A stretch of DNA of 64,000 nucleotides, from assembly GCA_963832725.1 (NCBI GenBank), contig CAWHVG010000003.1, positions 2,285,022 through 2,349,021 on the forward strand, in the 5' to 3' direction. This document shows positions 16,012 through 23,129 of this stretch, in pieces. The notes beneath the pieces are model-generated. The model ran no database searches. It was not told where the DNA came from and saw nothing but the letters and a program-made list of their open reading frames with translations. How positions within the stretch are numbered: the stretch's first letter is position 1; every line of letters starts with the position of its first letter. The stretch comes from JAEZBP01 sp963832725. Lineage in GTDB: Bacteria > Myxococcota_A > Polyangia > Polyangiales > Sandaracinaceae. The position numbers and the translations under genes are program-made.

Positions 16012-17525
16012 GCCCCGCCTCCCATCCCGCGCTCGCACCCTCGCGGATCGGTCTTTTGGCCGGGTCCACGGACTCACGCGCCCGCGAGTGGCGACCGCCT
16101 CCGCCGACCGGGGCCAGGCCGTCCGGGACGCGCGAGCGGGGCATCGCGCTGGTGCTGGCGTTGAGCGCGATCGCGATCCTCGCCGTCGTGCTGGCCGACA
16201 TGCACGAGAGCACCGGCACGAGCTACGCGCTGGCGATGACGGAGCGCGATCGGCTGAAGGCCGAATACCTCGCGCGGAGCGGCATCAACCTGACGCGCCT
16301 GTTGATCTCGGCGGAGCCGCAGGTGCGGATCGCGGTCACGCCCTTCTACCAGGCGATGATCGGGCGGCCGCCGCCGCAGCTCCCGATCTGGACCTACGCG
16401 AACGAGATCCTCCGACCCTTCTGCGATTACGAGCACGCGCAGGGGATGGTGGAGACCACCGGCATCGACTTCGGCGCGGCCGAGGGCATCGGCAACACCG
16501 GCGGACGGTGTGAGCTCCTGGCCTTCGCCGAGAACAGCAAGCTGAACCTCAGCAACCCGCTGCACATGGACGGCGATCAAGCACGACTCAACGTCGCCAT
16601 GCAGGTCTACGCGATGATCGGCGGTTACCAGTCGCCGAGCCCCTACGACGCGCTCTTCGATCACCGCGACCCGGACGGCCAGATCACCACCCGGCTCGAC
16701 ATCGTCTCCGACCTCGTCGACTGGTGGGATCAGGACACACAGCGGACCGTATTCGATCCCGGCGCCGCGAGCGTGAACGCGAGCGGCGGCGCCGAGGACG
16801 ACATCTACTCCCGCTACACCGACCCCTATCAGGTCAAGAACGCTCCTTTCGACTCGCTGGAAGAGCTTCGCTACGTGCGCGGCATCACCGACGACTTCTG
16901 GGCGACGTTCATCGAGCCGGATCCGGAGGAGCCGACCTCCCGCGTCGTGACCGTCTACGGCTCCGGGAAGGTGAACCCGAACGAGGCGCAGCCGCAGGTG
17001 CTGTTGGCGCGGACCTGCTCGATCCTCGTCAACCAGACGCTCTGCACCGACCCGACCGAGGCGGCGAAGTTCATCCAGCTCCTCAACACGGTGCGGCAGA
17101 TGGCGCCCGTGCCGTGGTTCGGCCGGGTGGAGGACTACGTCGAGTTCCTGCAAGGACAGGGCAGCCCGCAAGAGCTCTACCCGATGCTCCAAGGCATGCT
17201 CGGCGCCGACAACCCGCTGCTCTTCCAGCCGGTGACCGTGAGCCACGACCAGCTCGGAACCTTCCACCACGTGCTGGTCTTCGGTGCGGCGATCATCACG
17301 GTGCAGTCGACCGGCCTGGTCGGCGACTGCCCGGATCCGATGGCCGACATGGCCGACGGTGAGGACGACGACGAGGATGGCCCGAGCCAACACCGTCCCA
17401 CCGGCCGGTGTACGCGGCTGCGCATCCGCACCGTGCTGAACTTCGACAACGCGTGGTCCCCGCCGCCTCCCAACGCCGGCGCAATGCCGCGCATGGGCGT
17501 GGTGCACCACTGGAGGGTGGACTGA
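16008..17525 (+). CDS. gspK: Minor pseudopilin GspK
   Basis: The 505-residue protein has the cleavage site RERG|IALVLALSAIAIL (Gly 45) without Glu at +5, which is characteristic of GspK. It is followed by YLARSGINL and a large alpha-helical domain with the FAENSKLNLSNP and VDWWDQD features of the family. GspK caps the pseudopilus. It is longer than the usual 320-350 residues, with an acidic Asp/Glu insertion near residue 445-460. The start overlaps gspJ by ATGA. Confidence 0.92.
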   Translation: MSPASHPALAPSRIGLLAGSTDSRAREWRPPPPTGARPSGTRERGIALVLALSAIAILAVVLADMHESTGTSYALAMTERDRLKAEYLARSGINLTRLLISAEPQVRIAVTPFYQAMIGRPPPQLPIWTYANEILRPFCDYEHAQGMVETTGIDFGAAEGIGNTGGRCELLAFAENSKLNLSNPLHMDGDQARLNVAMQVYAMIGGYQSPSPYDALFDHRDPDGQITTRLDIVSDLVDWWDQDTQRTVFDPGAASVNASGGAEDDIYSRYTDPYQVKNAPFDSLEELRYVRGITDDFWATFIEPDPEEPTSRVVTVYGSGKVNPNEAQPQVLLARTCSILVNQTLCTDPTEAAKFIQLLNTVRQMAPVPWFGRVEDYVEFLQGQGSPQELYPMLQGMLGADNPLLFQPVTVSHDQLGTFHHVLVFGAAIITVQSTGLVGDCPDPMADMADGEDDDEDGPSQHRPTGRCTRLRIRTVLNFDNAWSPPPPNAGAMPRMGVVHHWRVD

Positions 17526-17686
17526 TGCCAAGCTCCCACGATTCGACGACGCCTCGCTTGGTCTCTCGCTGCGTGCGGCGCGCGCCGCTCCTCGCAATGC
17601 CGTCAGCATTCCTCGTCGCGTCGCCCACCGCGCGCAACGAGATCCAAGGCGCGATCCGCCGCCAACTCGAGGGAGCTTCGGCATAA
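17525..17686 (+). CDS. Possible 53-aa ORF bridging gspK and gspL
   Basis: An ATG overlaps the gspK stop (TGATG) and the TAA stop overlaps the gspL start (TAATG), so the ORF links two genes by perfect start-stop overlaps. The 53-residue sequence has a central hydrophobic patch but no recognised domain. It may serve only to couple translation, or may be a chance frame. Confidence 0.3.
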   Translation: MPSSHDSTTPRLVSRCVRRAPLLAMPSAFLVASPTARNEIQGAIRRQLEGASA

Positions 17687-19260
17687 TGGCGACGATCCTC
17701 GGGCTCGACATCGATCCCACGACCGTGCGCGGAGTGGTGGTGAGGACCACGCTGCGCAAGAGCCAGGTCGCCGGGTACGTGGCGGTGCCGATCCCGCCTC
17801 CCGACCCGAGCGTGCTCGAAGGCGCCTCCGAAGAGGAGCGCGAGCGCGACACGGAGGAGCGGGTGCGGGCGGCGGTCCGCCAGGTGCTGGCCAGCGTCGG
17901 CTCGGCCCCCGACCGGGTGGTGACCGAGCTCAGCGGTCACGAGGTCTCGATCCGCAAGGTGACGGTGCCGCTCAAGGTCGCCAAGCGCATCAACGACCTG
18001 CTCCCGCACGAGCTGGAGGGGGTCGTCCCCTTCGACATCGACGAAGCGCTGATCGATCACCAGGAGGTGGAAACGGTCGGCGGCGAGTACCGGGTGCTGG
18101 CCGCGGTCACCCCTCGCGACGCGGTGCGCACCCACCTCGACCGGATGCGCGCGCTCGGCGTCGAGCCACGCGAGATCGCGGTCGGCGCGGTGGCGCTGGA
18201 CGGGCTCGTACCGCTCCTGCCGGTCCTGGCGACGCCGGGCCCGCACTGCCTGATCGACATCCACCCGGAGGGCACGGACGTCTGCATCCTGCAGAACGGC
18301 GCCTGCCACTTCGCGCGCACGCTCTCGGTGTCGATCCACGACATCGACAACGGCCGCCACACGCTGCTCGCCCGCGAGCTCCGGCAGACGCTGGCGGCGT
18401 GGCGGATGGAGGGCGGGCTCACGCCGAGCACCTTCTACGCGTGTGGTGTGATGGCGACGCGCGAGGGCGTCCCCCCCTGGCTCTCGGAGATGATCGAGGC
18501 GCCGGTGGAGACCTTGCCCCTGCCGGTCGCGGCGGGCGCGGACGAGATCGAGCGGCCCGCGTTCTCCCGGGCGGCGGCGCTGGCCGGGCGAGCGCTCGCC
18601 CGCGGGAAGCACCTCGACGCGCGGCAGGGCGAGTTCGCGACCAAGCAGACGATGACCGCGGTCCGCCAGCACCTGCCCTTGCTCGCGAGCTGCGCGGCGG
18701 TGGTCCTGTTGGCGTTCCTCTTCTCGAGCTACGCGCGCTACTCGGTCCTCGAGGCGCATCACAATCAGCTCGAGGACGAGCTCGCGCGGATCACGGACCA
18801 GTACTTCGGTCACGAGTCGCGGACCGCCCAAGCTGCGCTGCGGCAGCTCTCGCGCGGCGCGGAGACGAGCGATCCGATGCCGCAGTTCGACGCCTACGAC
18901 GGGCTCGCGGCGATCAGCGAGTCGGTCCCCGAGGACATCACCCACGACGTGCAGCAGCTCGAGGTCGACCTCGGCGACGGCGAAGAGACGGCTCGCTTCA
19001 CGCTCCGCGGGACGGTGCAGGACGCCGCGCACTCCGCGCTGATCCGCAACGCGCTCGCCGACCACCGCACCGTGCGGCGCATCGGCGACGAAGAGCAGCG
19101 ACTCGCCTGCTTCCACGATCTCGAGCTCGGCTCCACGGACCGGGTCGGCGACGCGTACCGCTACCGGCTCGAAGGCTCCATCCAGTGCACGCCGGAGGGG
19201 CAATCCCCGGAAGAGAACGGGGACGACTCCAGCAGGCGCCGCCGGCGCAGGAGGAACTAG
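17686..19260 (+). CDS. gspL: Type II secretion protein GspL (actin-like)
   Basis: The 524-residue protein begins with an actin/PilM-like fold (ILGLDIDPTTVRGVVV, then IRKVTVPLKVAKRINDLLPHELEG and LIDIHPEGTDVCIL), has one membrane segment around 332-350 and a periplasmic ferredoxin-like domain to the C-terminus. The tail is a run of Arg residues. GspL binds GspE at the inner membrane and pairs with GspM. The start overlaps the stop of the preceding small ORF. It is longer than enterobacterial GspL owing to the periplasmic part. Confidence 0.88.
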   Translation: MATILGLDIDPTTVRGVVVRTTLRKSQVAGYVAVPIPPPDPSVLEGASEEERERDTEERVRAAVRQVLASVGSAPDRVVTELSGHEVSIRKVTVPLKVAKRINDLLPHELEGVVPFDIDEALIDHQEVETVGGEYRVLAAVTPRDAVRTHLDRMRALGVEPREIAVGAVALDGLVPLLPVLATPGPHCLIDIHPEGTDVCILQNGACHFARTLSVSIHDIDNGRHTLLARELRQTLAAWRMEGGLTPSTFYACGVMATREGVPPWLSEMIEAPVETLPLPVAAGADEIERPAFSRAAALAGRALARGKHLDARQGEFATKQTMTAVRQHLPLLASCAAVVLLAFLFSSYARYSVLEAHHNQLEDELARITDQYFGHESRTAQAALRQLSRGAETSDPMPQFDAYDGLAAISESVPEDITHDVQQLEVDLGDGEETARFTLRGTVQDAAHSALIRNALADHRTVRRIGDEEQRLACFHDLELGSTDRVGDAYRYRLEGSIQCTPEGQSPEENGDDSSRRRRRRRN

Positions 19261-19418
19261 ATGTCCGAGGCGGAAGTCGCGACCGGTATGGCCGAGAAAT
19301 CGGCGTCGAGATTGGGGGCGCGCCCCCGCAGGAAGTGCAACGCACTTTCGATGAGGCTCGCCCCCGAGATCGGCGTCGAGGGCCGGCCAGAACGTGCTGC
19401 GACTTCCGCGGAGGACAT
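19261..19418. repeat. Structured 158-nt inverted-repeat element between gspL and gspM
   Basis: The ends 19261-19280 and 19399-19418 are inverted repeats matching at 17 of 20 positions. Inside lie a perfect 14-nt palindrome of GGGGGCG/CGCCCCC (19314-19327) and a perfect hairpin AAGTGC-AAC-GCACTT (19333-19347). The motif GATCGGCGTCGAG also recurs near-exactly inside the element. It is readable as a 53-codon frame (19261-19422), but codon content looks incidental. A REP/MITE-like insertion or an mRNA-processing hairpin is likely. Confidence 0.65.
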
Positions 19419-19424
19419 CTAGCC

Positions 19425-20051
19425 ATGGACCGGCTTCGCGGCATCTTGGACGGCCTGAGGTCCTACTGGGAGAACCTCAACGCGCGCGAGCGCATGCTGC
19501 TCGGGCTGCTCGGCGCGGTGGCGGCGGCGCTGCTGGTGTTCCTGCCTGTGTACCTGCTCGGGACCAGCATCAGCGACCTCGAGGAGGACAACCAGAAGAT
19601 CTCCGACGCGCTTCGCCAGATCGCGCGCTCGCGCGGCCGGATCGCGGCGATGCGTGCGGAGGAAGAAGCGCGGGACCTCCGCTACGACCAGGGCGCGCCG
19701 CCCGAGCAGTGGCTGCCGAGCCAGGTCGAGGATCAGGGGTTGTCGTTCTCGCGCGTGCAGCAGGAGCCGGACCGCACCGAGGGCCGCTTCCGCATCCACA
19801 CGACGCGGGCGAGCTTCCAGGGCGCCGGCCTCCGAGCCTCGATGCTCCTGCTCCAGGATCTGAAGAACAGCCGCTATCCGGTGGCCATCGAGCGCATCCA
19901 CATCGACCACCACAGCGCGGGCGACCAATACAACCTCGAGGTCGGCGTGCTGACGTACGAGCGGCAGGGCGGGACGCACCGTGACGCCGGCACACCTCCC
20001 GCTCGCCCGACCGCAGGCGGGCGCAACGCGGCCGGACCTCCCTCACCATGA
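19425..20051 (+). CDS. gspM: Type II secretion protein GspM
   Basis: The ATG at 19425 is preceded by GGAGG about 10 nt upstream. The 208-residue protein has a short cytoplasmic start with YWENLNARERMLLG, a membrane segment (about 25-47), a coiled-coil stretch and a ferredoxin-like periplasmic domain. This order (NxRER before the membrane helix) is typical of GspM, the partner of GspL. The C-terminal 25 residues are Pro/Ala-rich. The upstream frame extension belongs to an antisense-like shadow of gspL. Confidence 0.85.
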   Translation: MDRLRGILDGLRSYWENLNARERMLLGLLGAVAAALLVFLPVYLLGTSISDLEEDNQKISDALRQIARSRGRIAAMRAEEEARDLRYDQGAPPEQWLPSQVEDQGLSFSRVQQEPDRTEGRFRIHTTRASFQGAGLRASMLLLQDLKNSRYPVAIERIHIDHHSAGDQYNLEVGVLTYERQGGTHRDAGTPPARPTAGGRNAAGPPSP

Positions 20052-20058
20052 GCCTCCG

Positions 20059-21033
20059 ATGAGCAGTCGACTGAAGAAGATCCTCCTCTACGGGATCGCG
20101 TACCCGGCGTTCTTCCTCTTCTCGCTCGTACTGGGCGCGTACTGGACGTTCCCCTACGACCACGTGCGCGATTTCATCGTGCAGGAGGCGGAGCGGAGCG
20201 GGCAGCTCCACCTCGAGATCGCCAGCCTGGAGCCCTCCTGGCTGACCGGCGTCGACGTCGAAGGCGTGCGCATCGCCAAGCCTTCCAACAACCCGGACGA
20301 TCACTCGAACGAGCTGGTCATCCAATCCGCCAGCGCGCGCATCTCCCTGCTCGCGCTCCTCGGCGGCACGCAGGACGTCAGCTATGACGTCACGCTCATG
20401 GGCGCCGGCAAGCTGGCCGGCGAGGTCGCACAGAGCGAGACGAGCCTGCATGTCGTCTCGCACCTCGAGAACGTGAACCTCGCGCGGATCGGCCCGATGA
20501 AGGAAGCGGTCGGACTTCCGATCACCGGCAGGGTGAACGGCGACGTGGACCTCACGATCGCGCAGCAAGCCGCCGACACCGAGGGCACCGCGAACATCAC
20601 CATCAACGGCCTCTCGGTAGGCGACGGGGAGACGCCGGTCCAGATCGACGGTCTCGGCTCGGGCGGCCTCACCCTCGCTCGGATGAACCTGGGCACGCTG
20701 CGCCTCCGGCTCGCCACCGAGCATGGCGTCAGCTCGATCGAGCAGCTCCACGCGGACGGCGAGCACGCGGAGCTCTGGGGCACGGGGAGCCTCCGGCTCA
20801 CGCAGCCGCTGCGGATGAGCTCGATGGACATGCTGGTCCGCGTGAAGTTCAAGGACGCGTACCGCAACTCCAGCGACCGCATGTCGGCGCTCTTCACGCT
20901 CCTCGACATGAACCCGCAGGTGCGCCCCGCGCGCACGCCCGACGACTCGCTCCAATGGCGGGTCCAGGGCGCGTTCGCGGGCCGCGTTCGTGCCGTCCCG
21001 AGCGGCAACGTCCGGATGGAAGGCGTGGACTGA
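20059..21033 (+). CDS. gspN: Type II secretion protein GspN
   Basis: The ATG at 20059 starts a 324-residue protein with one N-terminal membrane segment (about 12-32) and a long beta-rich periplasmic domain of AsmA/GspN type, with LEIASLEPSWLTGVDVEGVRI and repeated short strands. GspN occurs at the end of T2SS operons of deltaproteobacteria-like lineages. Its exact role is unclear. It is the last gene of the operon; a 450-nt repeat-rich region follows. Confidence 0.85.
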   Translation: MSSRLKKILLYGIAYPAFFLFSLVLGAYWTFPYDHVRDFIVQEAERSGQLHLEIASLEPSWLTGVDVEGVRIAKPSNNPDDHSNELVIQSASARISLLALLGGTQDVSYDVTLMGAGKLAGEVAQSETSLHVVSHLENVNLARIGPMKEAVGLPITGRVNGDVDLTIAQQAADTEGTANITINGLSVGDGETPVQIDGLGSGGLTLARMNLGTLRLRLATEHGVSSIEQLHADGEHAELWGTGSLRLTQPLRMSSMDMLVRVKFKDAYRNSSDRMSALFTLLDMNPQVRPARTPDDSLQWRVQGAFAGRVRAVPSGNVRMEGVD

Positions 21034-21184
21034 GGCCGCGCTCCGATCTCGGAGGACGCCGCCACGATCGCGTCGCGGCGGCCGATGTCGGCAGGCCGCC
21101 GGTGCTGAGCGCGTGACACCGCACCATGCGGCGAGATGGGGTAGGGAGCGCGGACGCGGCGGACCAGTACACCCGCTCCGAACT

Positions 21185-21250
21185 CCGTTCCGGGCTTTCG
21201 TGCAGGTAGCACGAACCCTGCACTTCGTTCGGAGCTCCAGCCGTACCGTC
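21185..21250 (+). repeat. Dispersed intergenic repeat, copy 1
   Basis: About 60 nt here match the reverse complement of 63833-63896 with few differences. Both copies contain the hairpin TTCGTGC-AGGYA-GCACGAA followed by CCCTSCACTTCGTTCGG. The copies lie 42 kb apart in opposite orientation, both next to gene ends. Confidence 0.75.
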
Positions 21251-21306
21251 GCCCCGAATTCGTCCGGCACGTATCGAAACGCAGATCGAACTTCGGGCCG
21301 CCGGTA

Positions 21307-21472
21307 CTAGTCCCCCGTATCCGTAGTGAGTGCCCAATATCGGCGAGCCATCGGCGTGCGAATCAAGGAACGACGACGAGGCGATGCCACAGCATCGTCG
21401 AGGAGGAGTGACGCTGAGTCGCGCGGCGAGAGCCGCCGAGATTGGGTAGGAATCACGGATACGGGGGACTAG
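21307..21472. repeat. Long inverted repeat upstream of the aspartyl protease gene
   Basis: The sequence CTAGTCCCCCGTATCCGT (21307-21324) is the exact reverse complement of 21455-21472. The match continues inward with gaps (CCCAAT...TCGGCG against its complement). The arms would form a hairpin around a loop of roughly 85 nt, or mark the ends of a small mobile-like element. Confidence 0.7.
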
Positions 21473-21484
21473 CTCCCCCGGAGC

Positions 21485-22966
21485 ATGCGGTACGCGCCTT
21501 CGTTCGTCGTGCTCCTCGTGGTGGGATGCGGCGGCGCGAATGCCCGCCCGAACGGGCACCACGACGGGGCGCCCCTCCCCATCTGGACCGCCGACGCCGA
21601 GGGCCGACCCTACCCGGTGCCGCATGTCGAGGTGGCGCTGAACGGGCATCCGGTCGACGTGATGCTCGACACCGGCGCCTCGCAGCACTTCGTGCTCGGC
21701 GCGGCCGCGTGGGCGTACGACGTCGCCTCGCGTCCCTTCCACGGCCTGGCGACCGACGCGCACGGCGCGCGCTTCGTGGTTCGGCTGGCCCTGTCCGGCG
21801 CGATGCGGATCCCGGCCCACCCGGCGTTCGTCCCTCGCTACCTCTTCTTGCTGGAGAGCGAGCCGCTCTACGCGAGCGGCGTGCTCGGCGGCCTCTCGCC
21901 CCAGCTCCTCGCGCCCACCGAAGGCACCATGATGGTGGACCTTCCGGGCGGGCGCATGCAGCCGGCGACATCGCCGCCGCCGCTCGGGCGGAGCGCCCGG
22001 GGCCGCGTCTGCCACGCCGGCGCCGACGCGCGAGACGGCTACCGCTTCGTCGTACCGGTGAAGGTGGCGGGGACGACGATCGAGATGCTCGTCGACACCG
22101 GCGCCCAGAGCACGACGCTCTACGAAGGATCGCCGCTGGCCCTCACGCTCGGCGGTGAGAGGAGCGCGCGCACGGTGCGCATCGCCGGCGCGGCGAGCGT
22201 GGTCGAGATGCGCGTGCTCGAGGACGTGCCCTTCGAGCTCGGCGGCGCGGCGATGCGAGGACGGCTGACGATCGGGCCGGGTGACGGCCAATGCGGCGAA
22301 AGAGGCCTCCTCGGCTTCGACCTGTTGCGCCGCTGCCGGATGGCGCTCGGCGAGGCGGCCATGGCGCTCTCGTGCGACGAGGCCGATCCGCCCCTGCACC
22401 GCGCGCGAGAACGGCGGGCCGAAGAGCCGGTCGTGCTGACCCGCATCGAGACGCCGGCGGTGTGCGGCCGGCGCGCCGACGAGCTGAGGCCCTCGCTCGA
22501 CGCCGAGCTCCCCTTTCGCTTCCGGTCGGCGGTGGAGGCCTACGTCGCGCTCACCCCGGACATCGAGGCGCACGCCGCGCGCATCGAGAATGCCTGCCAC
22601 GACGACGGCTTCCTCGAAGCGCAGGTGCACGCGCCCTTGTCTCGCCGGGGGTCCGAGCTCTCGGTCCGCTTCACGGTCGTTCAGGGGCGGCGCTTCCGCG
22701 TGAACCACGTCACCCTGTCCGTCGCCGCGCTCGGCGGCTCACGACGGCTCTCGGGCGAGGAGCTGCCGCCCATGCGCACCCGGAGCGGCCTCCCCTATCG
22801 TCATGCGGACGTGCTGGCCGACACGCGTGCGCTCGCCGACGCGCTCACCGCCGCGGGCGCTCACGTCACCGAGGCCGGCGTCGGTCACACCGAGCAAGAG
22901 GACGGCACCGTCGACGTGTACTTCGCCGTGGCGCTCGACGACCCCGAGCCGATCCTGCCGGGCTGA
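21485..22966 (+). CDS. Lipoprotein with two aspartyl-protease domains and POTRA-like repeats
   Basis: The 493-residue protein has a signal peptide with lipobox VVGC (Cys 15). Two retropepsin-like domains follow: DVMLDTGAS (DTGAS at 62-66) and EMLVDTGAQ (DTGAQ at 204-208). Each is followed by a hydrophobic-Gly motif (GVLGGL, GLLGFDLL), as in pepsin-fold proteases. Together the two lobes could form one active site. From about residue 336 the chain looks like two POTRA domains, with DIEAHAARIENACHDDGF...VVQGRRFRV and then a second ADVLADTRALADAL...GTVDVYF. POTRA domains normally bind partner proteins near outer-membrane barrels. I know of no family with this combination. A periplasmic or surface processing role is inference. 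Confidence 0.8.
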   Translation: MRYAPSFVVLLVVGCGGANARPNGHHDGAPLPIWTADAEGRPYPVPHVEVALNGHPVDVMLDTGASQHFVLGAAAWAYDVASRPFHGLATDAHGARFVVRLALSGAMRIPAHPAFVPRYLFLLESEPLYASGVLGGLSPQLLAPTEGTMMVDLPGGRMQPATSPPPLGRSARGRVCHAGADARDGYRFVVPVKVAGTTIEMLVDTGAQSTTLYEGSPLALTLGGERSARTVRIAGAASVVEMRVLEDVPFELGGAAMRGRLTIGPGDGQCGERGLLGFDLLRRCRMALGEAAMALSCDEADPPLHRARERRAEEPVVLTRIETPAVCGRRADELRPSLDAELPFRFRSAVEAYVALTPDIEAHAARIENACHDDGFLEAQVHAPLSRRGSELSVRFTVVQGRRFRVNHVTLSVAALGGSRRLSGEELPPMRTRSGLPYRHADVLADTRALADALTAAGAHVTEAGVGHTEQEDGTVDVYFAVALDDPEPILPG

Positions 22967-23043
22967 AGGTCTGTCGACGAGTCTCGCGGCGTCCGCCGGC
23001 CGTTCCCGGCCCCGTCGCGCCGTTGCCGCTCGTCGCCCTGCGA

Positions 23044-23071
23044 TCGCCGCGACTTCGTGCAATCGCGGCGA
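23044..23071. terminator. Hairpin between convergent genes
   Basis: TCGCCGCGA (23044-23052) and TCGCGGCGA (23063-23071) form a perfect 9-bp stem with a 10-nt loop between the convergent genes ending at 22966 and 23130. It lacks a T-tract, so it may be a bidirectional or Rho-assisted terminator. Confidence 0.45.
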
Positions 23072-23129
23072 CTCCGAGGGCGCCCCTCCGCGGGGCTGGA
23101 TCCGACTCAGCGACGGCCCTCGAGCGCGC

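Larger units (their letters stand above)
21034..21484. other. Repeat-rich intergenic region after the gsp operon
   Basis: No gene was found in these 451 nt. It holds a hairpin-bearing dispersed repeat (21185-21250), a long inverted repeat (arms 21307-21324 and 21455-21472, 18 nt perfect, extended further with mismatches) and a diverged direct copy of the right arm near 21136-21165. A short hairpin GGGGG-ACTAGCT-CCCCC (21463-21479) ends one base before the GGAG of the next gene and could limit its translation. Confidence 0.7.

Noticed and set aside
21136..21310. Small ORF translating the dispersed repeat (FVQVARTLHF)
   Set aside because: The same peptide appears from the inverted repeat copy at 63.8 kb, so the similarity is due to a noncoding repeat.
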